A stretch of DNA of 39,330 nucleotides from Oscillospiraceae bacterium (GTDB lineage: Bacteria > Bacillota > Clostridia > Oscillospirales > Oscillospiraceae). The notes below the pieces were generated by a model, which saw only the letters and a program-made list of their open reading frames with translations, was not told the DNA's origin and did no database searches. The position numbers and the translations under genes are program-made. The stretch is from contig JAFVXA010000019.1 of assembly GCA_017501355.1 (NCBI GenBank), positions 1 to 39,330 on the forward strand. The letters are read 5' to 3'. This document shows positions 29,180 through 37,635 of this stretch, in pieces (position 1 is the first letter of the stretch; every line of letters begins with the position of its first letter).

Positions 29180-30300
29180 TCGGCGGTAAGGTTTTCGATC
29201 CCGAACTGGGTTTTGTAGAAAAAGAACTCTGCTTTGCAGATGGTCAGGTCAGCGATTGCAGCGGAAGCTGCTGCTGCGATGAGACCTATGATGCCTCCGG
29301 CTGCTGGGTCATTCCCGGTCTCACCGACGTGCATTTCCATGGCTGCAAGGGTCACGATTTCTCCGACGGCGACGCAGAGGGTCTCGCTGTCATGGCAGAA
29401 TATGAGCTCTCCCGTGGTGTGACCCAGATCTGCCCCGCAGGTATGACCCTGCTGGAGGAGGATCTGCTGAAGGTCTGCCGCAATGCGGCGGAGCATCGCC
29501 GCAGCGGCAAGGGCGGCGCAGAGCTGGTGGGCGTTCATCTGGAAGGTCCCTTCCTGTCTTACGCCAAGCGCGGCGCACAGAACGGCGCATGGCTCCATGC
29601 CCCCGATGTGGATATGTTCCATCGCCTTGTGGATGCGGCTGAGGGTCTTGTGAAGATCGTCTCCCTTGCTCCCGAGGAACCCGGTGCCATGGATTTCGTC
29701 CGCGCTGTTAAGGATGAGGTGACCGTGTCCCTCGCCCATACCACCGCGAACTACGACATCGCCAGCGAGGCACTCGCTCTCGGCGCGCGTCATGTGACCC
29801 ATCTGTTCAACGCCATGCCCGCTTTCGCGCATCGCGATCCCGGTGTGGTGGGCGCGGCGCTCGACGATGAAAAGACCCGCGTGGAGCTGATCTGCGACGG
29901 CATCCATATCCATCCCGGTATGGTGCGTGCCGTGTTCAAAATGTTCGGTAAGGATCGCGTGGTGCTGATTTCCGACACCATGCGCGCCGCAGGCATGCCC
30001 GATGGTGATTATACCCTCGGCGGTCAGGCGGTGAAGGTGACCGGCAAGCTGGCTGCCCTTGAGGATGGCACCATTGCCGGCTCTGCCACCGATCTGATGG
30101 GCTGCCTGAAGACGGCAGTCTCCTTCGGCATTCCTCTGGCTGATGCGGTGACGGCTGCTGCTGTCAACTCCGCAAAGGCGATCGGCGTGTATGACCGTTT
30201 CGGCAGCTTCGACTGCGGCAAGGTCGCCAACGCTGTGGTGCTGGATGCTGATCTGAACGTGAAGGACGTGTTCTTCCGCGGTCAGCGCGTGGAACTGTAA
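29170..30300 (+). CDS. nagA: N-acetylglucosamine-6-phosphate deacetylase
   Basis: 376 residues. NagA removes acetate from GlcNAc-6-phosphate to give the NagB substrate. The amidohydrolase metal ligands are visible: His55-x-His57 (Asp-Val-His-Phe-His), Glu125 (His-Leu-Glu-Gly-Pro-Phe), His190 (Leu-Ala-His-Thr-Thr-Ala), His211 (Val-Thr-His-Leu-Phe-Asn-Ala-Met) and the catalytic Asp269 (Ile-Ser-Asp-Thr-Met). A cysteine-rich patch (Cys-Ser-Gly-Ser-Cys-Cys-Cys at 30-36) is unusual for the N-terminal barrel strand region. The nagB-nagA order is the reverse of the common nagA-nagB. A strong terminator follows. Confidence 0.95.
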   Translation: MRLIGGKVFDPELGFVEKELCFADGQVSDCSGSCCCDETYDASGCWVIPGLTDVHFHGCKGHDFSDGDAEGLAVMAEYELSRGVTQICPAGMTLLEEDLLKVCRNAAEHRRSGKGGAELVGVHLEGPFLSYAKRGAQNGAWLHAPDVDMFHRLVDAAEGLVKIVSLAPEEPGAMDFVRAVKDEVTVSLAHTTANYDIASEALALGARHVTHLFNAMPAFAHRDPGVVGAALDDEKTRVELICDGIHIHPGMVRAVFKMFGKDRVVLISDTMRAAGMPDGDYTLGGQAVKVTGKLAALEDGTIAGSATDLMGCLKTAVSFGIPLADAVTAAAVNSAKAIGVYDRFGSFDCGKVANAVVLDADLNVKDVFFRGQRVEL

Positions 30301-30304
30301 AGAA

Positions 30305-30346
30305 AAAAGCGTCTGCGCCCCGAAAAGGGGTGCAGACGCTTTGCGC
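30305..30346. terminator. Terminator between nagA and the convergent AraC gene
   Basis: AAGCGTCTGC (30307-30316) pairs with GCAGACGCTT (30332-30341), enclosing CCCC/GGGG, with a nearby T5. Confidence 0.88.
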
Positions 30347-30349
30347 TTT

Positions 30350-31483
30350 TTATGCCTGCTTCTCCCGCGCAAACTCGGCGGGGGAGCTGCCTGTCCATTG
30401 GCGGAACTGCTTGCAGAAATGGGGAATGCTGGAATATCCCATGAGGGAGGCGATCTCGCCTACACTCATTTCCCCGTCGGTGAGGAGCGCCTTGCACTCC
30501 TCGATGCGGATGCGGGTGATGTACTTCGCGGGAGAAACGCCGAGATAACGCTGGAAGAGATTGCTGAGATGGGTAGGGCTGACGTTGACCTCCGCTGCCA
30601 GCTCCGGTACGGCGTAGCGCCCGCGGATATGGGCGGAGACTGCCTGCATGGCTTTTTCGATGATGCGGCGCTGCACCTGCTCCGAGGAAGGGGAGGGGCG
30701 GCGCAGCGTGCCTGCGGAATCGCTCTGCCGCTGCAGATGGAGCAGCAGCAGCTTCAGCGTGGCGTGCATGAACTCGTCCTTGTCGGTGCGTTCGTGCAGC
30801 AGCTCCTGCTCCAGAGAGATGAGATAGCGCTCCGCTTCGTTGGAGAGCTTCAGCGCTGTGCCTGTGAGATCGCGGAAATCCCGCCCCTCCCAAAAGAAGG
30901 AGAGGGTGAGGAATTGCACAGTTTCATCTGCGTACTGGATGTGCCACTGTCCCGAGGGGATCAGCAGCAGCTCTCTTGACCGCAGCAGAATATCTTCACC
31001 GCCGCAGTAGTTGTGCATCGTGCCCTTTTTCAGCCAGACGAGCTCCATGGGCAGATGCTGTTCGCCGCGGAAGTAGAAGCCGCCCTCCGCTTTTTGGGAC
31101 ATACAGGTAAAGATGCGCATGGGCTGCAGTGCCGCGGTGAAATCGGGAGTGGGCATACTGCCTGCAACAGCTTCCTCGCAGAGGAGCGCTGTCTCGCAGG
31201 CGATGCGGCTTGCGCCCTGCAGCGGCGCAAAGCCGAAGCGGATGCCTGCGGAAAGCTGCACCGCGCGGTCGAGATAAAAGTGGTGTACGCACCCCTCCTC
31301 TGCGATCAGCAGCACGGTCATGTCGCCGGAATGCTCCCAGAGGGTGGGGCGGTCAAAGCAGTACAGCTGCACCGTTTCGCCGGAGGAGAGGGAGAGCTCT
31401 TTCATGTCCGTGTTTTCCGCTGTCTGGGGGGAAACGGTTATTCCCCAGCGGAGGAAGGACGGATCGGTGGTGCTTCGGATCAT
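30350..31483 (-). CDS. AraC family transcriptional regulator
   Basis: 377 residues. The C-terminal 100 residues are a double helix-turn-helix AraC domain: Val-Pro-Glu-Leu-Ala-Ala-Glu-Val-Asn-Val-Ser-Pro-Thr-His-Leu-Ser for the first, and Val-Gly-Glu-Ile-Ala-Ser-Leu-Met-Gly-Tyr-Ser-Ser with Phe-Cys-Lys-Gln-Phe-Arg for the second. The N-terminal and central parts look like cupin-type sugar-sensing domains (Gly-Gly-Phe-Tyr-Phe-Arg-Gly-Glu-Gln-His ... Pro-Ser-Gly-Gln-Trp-His). It lies between nagBA and the nahK operon, and is divergent from the latter, so it is the obvious candidate activator of amino-sugar use. The start follows AAGGTG. Confidence 0.88.
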   Translation of the reverse strand: MIRSTTDPSFLRWGITVSPQTAENTDMKELSLSSGETVQLYCFDRPTLWEHSGDMTVLLIAEEGCVHHFYLDRAVQLSAGIRFGFAPLQGASRIACETALLCEEAVAGSMPTPDFTAALQPMRIFTCMSQKAEGGFYFRGEQHLPMELVWLKKGTMHNYCGGEDILLRSRELLLIPSGQWHIQYADETVQFLTLSFFWEGRDFRDLTGTALKLSNEAERYLISLEQELLHERTDKDEFMHATLKLLLLHLQRQSDSAGTLRRPSPSSEQVQRRIIEKAMQAVSAHIRGRYAVPELAAEVNVSPTHLSNLFQRYLGVSPAKYITRIRIEECKALLTDGEMSVGEIASLMGYSSIPHFCKQFRQWTGSSPAEFAREKQA

Positions 31484-31512
31484 AGGCTGACACCTTGCTT
31501 TCTCAATGGCAG

Positions 31513-31533
31513 ATATCCACGCAGTTTGGATAT
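31513..31533. promoter_or_regulatory. Inverted repeat between the AraC gene and the nucleotidyltransferase operon
   Basis: ATATCC-N9-GGATAT (31513-31533). A second one, TTGCA-TTT-TGCAA (31561-31573), overlaps the downstream promoter. Both are candidate regulator sites in the divergent region. Confidence 0.4.
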
Positions 31534-31560
31534 ATTTCTACACGAATGCCTGTGGGTGGA

Positions 31561-31588
31561 TTGCATTTTGCAAAAAAGATGATAATAT
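31561..31588 (+). promoter_or_regulatory. Promoter of the nucleotidyltransferase-nahK-galE-ROK operon
   Basis: TTGCAT (31561-31566) and TAATAT (31583-31588), 16-bp spacer. The leader also has a CCCT..CCCC/GGGG..AGGG hairpin near 31620-31643. Confidence 0.5.
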
Positions 31589-31677
31589 AAAATCAACGAT
31601 TACGCAACACTTTTTGCGCCCTTCCCCCTGCCGGGGTGAGGGAAACCAAAAACAAATTTATAAACTGGGAGGCAATT

Positions 31678-32589
31678 ATGAAAAATCCTGTTCTGGTCAT
31701 CATGGCTGCCGGTATGGGCAGCCGCTTCGGCGGTCCCAAGCAGATCACCCCTGTGGACGACAAGGGTCACATCATCATCGACTTCTCTCTCTATGATGCA
31801 TGGCGCGCAGGCTTCCGCGATGTCGCTTTCATCATCAAGAAGGAGATGGAGGCTGAGTTCCGTGAGTGCATCGGCGACCGCATGGAAAAGTATTTCAATG
31901 TTTCCTACATTTATCAGGATCTGAACCGCCTGCCCGAGGGCTATGAAGCTCCCGCTGAGCGTGCAAAGCCCTGGGGTACCGGTCATGCCGTTGCCTGCTG
32001 CAAGGGCGTGGTGGAAGGTCCCTTCGCTGTCATCAATGCCGATGACTTCTATGGCCGCACCGCTTTCTCTGCTATCTATGATTTCCTTGCCAAGGATCCT
32101 GCAAACGGCAGCTATGCCATGGTGGGCTACCGCGTCCGCAACACCGTGACCGAGCATGGATCTGTTGCACGCGGTGTCTGCGAGACCGAGGGAGGTCTCC
32201 TCAAGGGCATCACCGAGCGTACCACCATCCTCAAGAAGGGTGACGACGCTGAGTTTACCGAGGATGGCGGCAAGACCTACACCTTCCTGCCCGGTGAGAC
32301 CATCGTCTCCATGAATATGTGGGGCTTTGCCAACGGCCTGCTGGATGAGCTGTGGAACCGTTTCCCTGCATTCCTGGATAAGAATCTGGCAACCAATCCC
32401 CTCAAGTGCGAGCACTTCCTGCCCTTCGTGGTCAACGAGCAGCTGGAAGACGGCAGCGCCAAGGTGGAAGTGCTCCCCTGCGAAGAGAGCTGGTATGGCG
32501 TGACCTACCGTGAAGATCTGGAATCTGTGACCGCAGCCATCGCTAAGATGAAGGCTGACGGCATTTATGAGGAGGAACTGTGGAAATGA
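31678..32589 (+). CDS. Sugar nucleotidyltransferase (probable UDP-sugar pyrophosphorylase)
   Basis: 303 residues from the ATG at 31678 (GGGAGG). It is a GlmU/RmlA-type nucleotidyltransferase: Ala-Gly-Met-Gly-Ser-Arg-Phe-Gly-Gly-Pro-Lys-Gln at residues 11-22 is the NTP-binding loop, Lys-Pro-Trp-Gly-Thr-Gly-His-Ala (97-104) is typical of uridylyl/thymidylyltransferases, and Asn-Ala-Asp-Asp-Phe-Tyr-Gly (120-126) holds the metal-binding Asp. Its end overlaps nahK by 4 bp and galE follows, so the likely reaction is UTP plus GlcNAc-1-P or GalNAc-1-P giving the UDP sugar. That specificity is inference from context. There is no acetyltransferase domain, so it is not GlmU. Confidence 0.85.
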   Translation: MKNPVLVIMAAGMGSRFGGPKQITPVDDKGHIIIDFSLYDAWRAGFRDVAFIIKKEMEAEFRECIGDRMEKYFNVSYIYQDLNRLPEGYEAPAERAKPWGTGHAVACCKGVVEGPFAVINADDFYGRTAFSAIYDFLAKDPANGSYAMVGYRVRNTVTEHGSVARGVCETEGGLLKGITERTTILKKGDDAEFTEDGGKTYTFLPGETIVSMNMWGFANGLLDELWNRFPAFLDKNLATNPLKCEHFLPFVVNEQLEDGSAKVEVLPCEESWYGVTYREDLESVTAAIAKMKADGIYEEELWK

Positions 32590-33659
32590 ACGAACTGCTG
32601 AAAGATGTGCTGGGTCACTTCCAGCTGGATACCCCCGCTGTGAGCTGTGAACCCTATGGCTTTGGTCATGTGAACGTGACTTATGTTGTGGTCTCCGAGA
32701 CCAAGAGACGCTATATTCTCCAGAAGATCAGCACCCGCGCATTCCATGATGTGCCCGCACTGATGGAGAATATCTCCGCTGTCACCACCTATCTGCGCGA
32801 GCGCATCGAAGATCCCCGCGGCACTCTGACCCTGATCCCCACCACCGACAACAAGAGCTTCCTTGACTACGGTGACGGTACTTACTGGCGCGTGTACGAT
32901 TTCATCGAGGATTCCGTCTGCCTGCAGGCAGCTGAGACCCCCGAGGATTTCTTCCAGAGCGCTGTGGGCTTTGGTCGCTTCCAGGAAATGCTGAAGGACT
33001 TCCCCGCAGAGACCCTGCATGAGACCATTCCCAACTTCCACAACACCAAGGATCGCTATCGCATCTTCCGCGAGAAGCTGGCAGCAGATCCCTGCGGTCG
33101 TGCAGCAGGCGTGCAGAAGGAGATCGAGTTCGCTCTTGCAAGAGCGGAGGAGGCTTCCACCCTCGTGGATCAGCAGGCTGCAGGCATCCTGCCCACCCGC
33201 GTGACCCACAACGACACCAAGCTCAACAACGTCATGCTGGACGCTGAGACCAAGAAGGCACTCTGCGTCATCGACCTTGATACCGTTATGCCCGGTCTCA
33301 GCCTCTATGACTTCGGCGATTCCATCCGCTTCGGTGCTTCCACCGCAGCTGAGGATGAGAAGGATCTCGACAAGGTGGAGATGAGCCTTGACCTGTTCCG
33401 CACCTATACCCGCGGCTTCCTGCAGGAGTGCCCTGGTCTGACTGAGCAGGAGCGCAAGATGATGCCCATGGGCGCCAAGATGATGACGCTGGAGTGCGGT
33501 GTCCGCTTCCTGACTGACTATCTCGATGGCGATAACTATTTCAAGACCCATTACGACACCCACAATCTGGACCGCTGCCGCACCCAGTTCAAGCTGGTTG
33601 CCGACATGGAGAGCAAGTGGGAAGAAATGGCACGTATTATTGAGGAGGAGAGCAAGTAA
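32586..33659 (+). CDS. nahK: N-acetylhexosamine 1-kinase
   Basis: 357 residues. It is very similar in pattern to Bifidobacterium NahK (LnpB), the anomeric kinase that makes GlcNAc-1-P and GalNAc-1-P: Glu-Pro-Tyr-Gly-Phe-Gly-His-Val-Asn near 22-30, His-Asn-Asp-Thr-Lys-Leu-Asn-Asn (208-215, catalytic Asp210), Ile-Asp-Leu-Asp-Thr (229-233, metal Asp232), then Met-Pro-Gly and [12 protein letters not shown]. It belongs to the aminoglycoside phosphotransferase fold. The ATGA overlap with the upstream gene and one-base overlap with galE mean three coupled cistrons. A role in lacto-N-biose/galacto-N-biose or free HexNAc use is inferred. Confidence 0.9.
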   Translation: MNELLKDVLGHFQLDTPAVSCEPYGFGHVNVTYVVVSETKRRYILQKISTRAFHDVPALMENISAVTTYLRERIEDPRGTLTLIPTTDNKSFLDYGDGTYWRVYDFIEDSVCLQAAETPEDFFQSAVGFGRFQEMLKDFPAETLHETIPNFHNTKDRYRIFREKLAADPCGRAAGVQKEIEFALARAEEASTLVDQQAAGILPTRVTHNDTKLNNVMLDAETKKALCVIDLDTVMPGLSLYDFGDSIRFGASTAAEDEKDLDKVEMSLDLFRTYTRGFLQECPGLTEQERKMMPMGAKMMTLECGVRFLTDYLDGDNYFKTHYDTHNLDRCRTQFKLVADMESKWEEMARIIEEESK

Positions 33660-34678
33660 TGAGCGTACTCGTGACCGGTGGCGCCGGCTATATCGGCAGC
33701 CACACCTGTGTTGAACTGCTGGAGCGCGGCTATGATGTCGTGGTCATTGATAACCTTGTCAACAGCAACCCCAAGTCCCTCGACCGCGTGGCAGAGATCA
33801 CCGGCAAGAAGGTGACCTTCTATCAGAACGATGTGCGTGACCGCGCAGCACTGGACCGCATTCTCGATACCCACAAGGATATCGACTGCTGCATTCACTT
33901 TGCAGGTCTGAAGGCTGTGGGTGAGTCTGTGAGCATGCCTCTGGAATACTATGACAACAACCTCAATTCCACCATCACCCTCTGCGAGGCACTGCGCGAT
34001 CACGGTGTGAAGAACATCGTGTTCTCTTCCTCCGCTACCGTCTATTCCGGTGACAATGAGGTGCCCCTGCGCGAGGCAAGCCGCACCGGCAACTGCACCA
34101 ACCCCTATGGCTGGACCAAGTATATGTGCGAGCAGATCCTCCGCGACACTGCCAAGGCAGACGAGGAGTGGGGCGTGGTGCTGCTGCGTTACTTCAACCC
34201 CATCGGCGCTCACAAGAGCGGTCTGATCGGTGAGGATCCCCGCGGCATTCCCAACAACCTCATGCCCTATATCTCTCAGGTGGCGATCGGTCGCCGTGAG
34301 TGCCTGAGCGTGTTCGGCAATGACTACGATACCCACGATGGTACCGGCGTGCGCGACTACATCCATGTGGTGGACCTCGCTCGCGGTCATGTGGCTGCGA
34401 TTGATTACATGAGAACCCACAAGGGCGAGAACGTCTTCAACCTCGGTACCGGCACCGGTTACAGCGTGCTGGATATGGTGAAGGCATTCGAGCGCGTCAG
34501 CGGTCAGAAGGTGCCCTACAAGATCGTCGATCGCCGTCCCGGCGACCTGGCTACCGTTTATGCTGAGCCTGCAAAGAGCGCAGAGGAGCTGGGCTGGAAG
34601 GCTGAATATACTCTGGACGATATGTGCCGCGACACCTGGAACTGGCAGAGCAAGAACCCCCGCGGCTACGAAGACTAA
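33659..34678 (+). CDS. galE: UDP-glucose/UDP-N-acetylglucosamine 4-epimerase
   Basis: 339 residues, an NAD-dependent short-chain dehydrogenase-type epimerase. Gly-Gly-Ala-Gly-Tyr-Ile-Gly-Ser (7-14) binds NAD; catalytic Ser125 (Phe-Ser-Ser-Ser-Ala-Thr-Val-Tyr) and Tyr150-x3-Lys154 (Tyr-Gly-Trp-Thr-Lys) are intact. At the gatekeeper position (Tyr299 in E. coli GalE, Cys in human) this protein has Val300 in Gly-Asp-Leu-Ala-Thr-Val-Tyr, a small residue expected to admit N-acetylated UDP sugars. This fits its place directly after nahK. It interconverts UDP-Glc/UDP-Gal and probably UDP-GlcNAc/UDP-GalNAc. Strong codon bias. Confidence 0.95.
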   Translation: MSVLVTGGAGYIGSHTCVELLERGYDVVVIDNLVNSNPKSLDRVAEITGKKVTFYQNDVRDRAALDRILDTHKDIDCCIHFAGLKAVGESVSMPLEYYDNNLNSTITLCEALRDHGVKNIVFSSSATVYSGDNEVPLREASRTGNCTNPYGWTKYMCEQILRDTAKADEEWGVVLLRYFNPIGAHKSGLIGEDPRGIPNNLMPYISQVAIGRRECLSVFGNDYDTHDGTGVRDYIHVVDLARGHVAAIDYMRTHKGENVFNLGTGTGYSVLDMVKAFERVSGQKVPYKIVDRRPGDLATVYAEPAKSAEELGWKAEYTLDDMCRDTWNWQSKNPRGYED

Positions 34679-34697
34679 ACTATAGGAGGGAACAACG

Positions 34698-36077
34698 ATG
34701 AATTATCTTGGCGTACAGTACAGCATTTGCAACATTCCCAAGCTGGATCCCGAATTTGTCCCCTATGGCGTTTGGATGAACGCTTATCTGGAGCGTGCCG
34801 GTCATCCCTTCTCCGTGGCAGTGGAGCGTGAGGATGGCAAGATCTCCGTGTTCCAGAGCGCTCTGCGCGGCGCTGATTTCGGCGAAGCCAATCAGGTGTT
34901 CGTGGATCGTCTGGTGAAGTTCCTGCTGTGGAGCGTGGGCGGCTTCCGCGTGTATCTCTGCGGCTGCGACAAGCAGGCTGAGGAGCTGAAGAAGGCTTAC
35001 GCAGAGGGCGGCGCCCGCATCTTCGACAAGAACTTCATGGAGGACGTATACGAGCGTCCCTTCGAGATCATCATTACCGACAAGGAGCACTTCCCCGAGG
35101 CAAACGAGTCCACCCTCGCTGTGGGCGGTCATCTGGAAGGCTGCCGCATCGGCTTCGACGCAGGCGGCTCCGACCGCAAGGTTTCCGCTGTCATCGACGG
35201 CAAGACCGTGTACTCCGAAGAGGTGGTCTGGTTCCCCAAGCTGCAGGAGGACCCCAACTATCACTATGAGCACATTCTGGAGGCATTCCGTACCGCTGCT
35301 TCCAAGATGCCCCGCGTGGATGCCATCGGCGTTTCTTCCGCAGGCGTGTTCGTGGGCAACTGCCCCAAGGTGGCATCCCTGTTCATCAAGGTGCCCCGTG
35401 ACCGCCGCGAGGAAGTGAAGTCCATCTATGAGCGCGCAGCTGCCGCTATCGGCGATGTGCCCCTCGCAGTTGCCAACGACGGTGACGTGACCGCTCTTGC
35501 AGGCTCCATGAGCCTCGGCTCCGGCGAGGTCATGGGTCTTGCCATGGGCACCAGCGAAGCTGTGGGCTATGTGGCAGGCGACGGCAACGTCCTCGGCTGG
35601 TTCAACGAGCTGGCATTCGCTCCCGTCGACGTGAGCGCAAACGCCATGCAGGACGAGTGGTCCACCGACTTCGGTGTTGGCTGCAAGTACTTCTCTCAGG
35701 ACGCTGTCATCAAGCTGGCTCCTAAGGCCGGCATCGAGCTGGATCCTGCGCTCTCTCCCGCTGAGAAGCTGAAGGTGGTGCAGAAGCTGGCAGAAGAGGG
35801 CGATGAGAACGCAAAGGATATCTTCCGCAGCATCGGCGCATACCTCGCACACACTCTGGTGCTGTACAGCCGTTTCTACACCATCCGCCACCTGCTGGTG
35901 CTGGGTCGTGTGGCATCCGGCGTGGGCGGTGACCTTGTCATCAGCGAGTGCAACCGCATCCTCGCTGAGGAGTATCCGGAGCTCGCAAAGCAGATGACTG
36001 TCATGCTGCCCGACGAAAAGACCCGCCGCGTGGGTCAGAGCGTGGCTGCTGCAAGTCTGCCCGCTTCCAAGAAGTAA
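34698..36077 (+). CDS. ROK family protein with N-terminal extension
   Basis: 459 residues, longer than usual ROK kinases (about 300). The ROK core starts near residue 150: Gly-Phe-Asp-Ala-Gly-Gly-Ser-Asp-Arg-Lys (152-161) is the phosphate-binding loop, and Ala-Asn-Asp-Gly-Asp-Val-Thr-Ala-Leu-Ala-Gly is the equivalent of the catalytic Asn-Asp-Ala-Asn block. The usual Cys-x-Cys-Gly-x2-Gly-Cys zinc motif is missing. The first 145 residues are not a DNA-binding domain and are unrecognised. It could be a divergent sugar kinase or a sensor. The gene follows galE by 19 bp with AGGAGGG, so it belongs to the amino-sugar operon. A terminator follows. Confidence 0.75.
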   Translation: MNYLGVQYSICNIPKLDPEFVPYGVWMNAYLERAGHPFSVAVEREDGKISVFQSALRGADFGEANQVFVDRLVKFLLWSVGGFRVYLCGCDKQAEELKKAYAEGGARIFDKNFMEDVYERPFEIIITDKEHFPEANESTLAVGGHLEGCRIGFDAGGSDRKVSAVIDGKTVYSEEVVWFPKLQEDPNYHYEHILEAFRTAASKMPRVDAIGVSSAGVFVGNCPKVASLFIKVPRDRREEVKSIYERAAAAIGDVPLAVANDGDVTALAGSMSLGSGEVMGLAMGTSEAVGYVAGDGNVLGWFNELAFAPVDVSANAMQDEWSTDFGVGCKYFSQDAVIKLAPKAGIELDPALSPAEKLKVVQKLAEEGDENAKDIFRSIGAYLAHTLVLYSRFYTIRHLLVLGRVASGVGGDLVISECNRILAEEYPELAKQMTVMLPDEKTRRVGQSVAAASLPASKK

Positions 36078-36091
36078 GCTGAATACAGAAA

Positions 36092-36131
36092 AACGCCTCT
36101 GCCGTTTCTTGCGGCAGAGGCGTTGCTTTTT
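36092..36131 (+). terminator. Terminator after the ROK gene
   Basis: AACGCCTCTGCCG (36092-36104) pairs with CGGCAGAGGCGTT (36112-36124), then GC and T5. Confidence 0.9.
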
Positions 36132-36151
36132 GCCTTGACAGATGGTATACT
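36123..36151 (+). promoter_or_regulatory. Promoter of the YgjV-family gene
   Basis: TTGCTT (36123-36128) and TATACT (36146-36151) with 17-bp spacing and an upstream TGG (extended -10). It overlaps the preceding terminator. Confidence 0.6.
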
Positions 36152-36197
36152 CCCCGTTGGACATTATTACGGGGTGAACAACCAAAGGAGAATATAC

Positions 36198-36722
36198 ATG
36201 AGTTATTATATCGGACAGGCATTCGGTCTGATGTCTACGGCGTGCTGCCTGATCATGCCGGTGCTCAAGCACAAGAAGCAGATGCTTTGGACGAATGCTG
36301 CCAACAATTCCTTTGCCGTCCTCAATGTGCTGCTGATCAGCGGCTGGGGTTCGGCAATCACAGTGTGCGCAGTGGCAGTGCTGCAGTCCATCGTGGCGCT
36401 GGGACATCTGAAGCGGGACACCAAGGTGAGCAGGAAGGAAAATGTGCTGTTTGTGTTCCTGTTTCTCGGCTGCGGTCTGCTGGGCTATCGTCGTCCCATT
36501 GATGTGCTGCCCATTGTGGGTGCCATGTTCAATATGCTCTCCACCTTCCAAAGGGATGAGCAGCGCACCCGCTGGTTGCTGTTGGTGAATGCCTCCATCT
36601 TTACCGTCTACTATGCGATCATCGGCTCCACGGCAACCCTCAGCTGTATCTGTGCCATTGTCTCCACCGTGGCGGGACTTCTGCGCTACCGCAAGAAGGG
36701 CGATCCTGACGCAAGTGCATGA
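36198..36722 (+). CDS. YgjV family inner membrane protein
   Basis: 174 residues, almost all hydrophobic with five to six membrane helices. The start Met-Ser-Tyr-Tyr-Ile-Gly-Gln-Ala-Phe-Gly, a Lys-His-Lys-Lys-Gln-Met-Leu-Trp loop near 24-31 and Asn-Ala-Ala-Asn-Asn-Ser-Phe-Ala fit the YgjV (Imp-YgjV) family, which has no assigned function. The ribosome site is AAAGGAG. It has its own promoter and a strong terminator on each side, so it seems independent of the amino-sugar genes. Confidence 0.72.
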   Translation: MSYYIGQAFGLMSTACCLIMPVLKHKKQMLWTNAANNSFAVLNVLLISGWGSAITVCAVAVLQSIVALGHLKRDTKVSRKENVLFVFLFLGCGLLGYRRPIDVLPIVGAMFNMLSTFQRDEQRTRWLLLVNASIFTVYYAIIGSTATLSCICAIVSTVAGLLRYRKKGDPDASA

Positions 36723-36724
36723 AA

Positions 36725-36760
36725 AAAGAAGCGAAGCTGCGATCGCAGCTTCGCTTCTTT
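36725..36760. terminator. Bidirectional terminator between the ygjV-family gene and the ABC permease gene
   Basis: AAAGAAGCGAAGCTGC pairs perfectly with GCAGCTTCGCTTCTTT around GATC, flanked by A and T runs. Confidence 0.92.
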
Positions 36761-36778
36761 CGTTTGATGGTATAAGTA

Positions 36779-37633
36779 TTAGCCCTTCACGCCGCCGGCA
36801 GTCAAGCCTGCAGTCAGGTGCTTTTCGATGGACATGAACAGGATGACAACGGGGACGATAGCAAAGATGGAGGATGCGAACAGATACTGCCACTCAATGA
36901 TATTGTAACCGTTGAAGATGTTGATACCGACAGTCAGAGGCTTGATGGTATCGGTGGAGATCAGGCACAGTGCCACGGTGTATTCGTTCCATGCGTTGAT
37001 GAAGATAAAGATCAGCGTGGTGACGATACCGGGAGCTGCCACGGGCAGCAGCACGCGGAACATAGCCTGCACGCGGTTGCAGCCGTCGATGGTAGCTGCC
37101 TGCTCCATTTCTGCCGAGATGCTGATAAAGGTACCGCGCAGCAGCCAGATGGTAAATGCCTGGTTAAAGGCTGCGTTGATCAGGATCAGACCCAGAAGGT
37201 TGTTGGTCAGACCGAAGCTCATCATAACCTTATAGATACCGATCAGCAGGACCACGGGAGCAAACATCTGAGAGACAATGATGAAGCCCAGGAATGCAGT
37301 CTGACCCTTGAACTTCATACGAGCCAGTGCGTATGCTGCGGGAATACCGCAGATCATAGCGATGGTGGTGGAGCCGGCAGCAATGATGATGGAGTTCATC
37401 ATGTACTTGGACATGGGAGCCTTCTGCCAGATGTCGATGAAGTTGGACCACAGAACTTCCTTGGGGAAGATGGTGCCGTTGATGGAGAAGATCTCCGCAC
37501 GGCTCTTCAGTGCGGTGCACAGCATAACAAAGTAGGGGTAAAGAATGAAGACGCAAACCAGGACCACGGTGAAGTACAGCAGAATCCGGGTCAGCAACTT
37601 GCCCCAGTTAATACGAGCGGAATCAAGTCTCAT
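36779..37633 (-). CDS. Carbohydrate ABC transporter permease (MalG type)
   Basis: 284 residues with six predicted membrane helices. The cytoplasmic coupling loop that docks the ATPase is present: Glu-Gln-Ala-Ala-Thr-Ile-Asp-Gly-Cys, followed by Leu-Leu-Pro-Val-Ala-Ala-Pro-Gly-Ile (the EAA motif). The C-terminus ends Leu-Thr-Ala-Gly-Leu-Thr-Ala-Gly-Gly-Val-Lys-Gly, typical of CUT1 sugar permeases. The gene begins 2 bp after the stop of the partner permease, with GGAGA upstream. It is the last gene of the importer operon; no ATPase gene is present, as is common where a shared MsmX-type ATPase serves several importers. Substrate unknown; amino-sugar glycans are suggested only by the neighbours. 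Confidence 0.92.
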   Translation of the reverse strand: MRLDSARINWGKLLTRILLYFTVVLVCVFILYPYFVMLCTALKSRAEIFSINGTIFPKEVLWSNFIDIWQKAPMSKYMMNSIIIAAGSTTIAMICGIPAAYALARMKFKGQTAFLGFIIVSQMFAPVVLLIGIYKVMMSFGLTNNLLGLILINAAFNQAFTIWLLRGTFISISAEMEQAATIDGCNRVQAMFRVLLPVAAPGIVTTLIFIFINAWNEYTVALCLISTDTIKPLTVGINIFNGYNIIEWQYLFASSIFAIVPVVILFMSIEKHLTAGLTAGGVKG

Positions 37634-37635
37634 GA

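Noticed and set aside
34680-36893. 737-codon minus-strand frame opposite the ROK and YgjV-family genes
   Set aside because: Shadow of conserved genes; it spans two terminators and a promoter.
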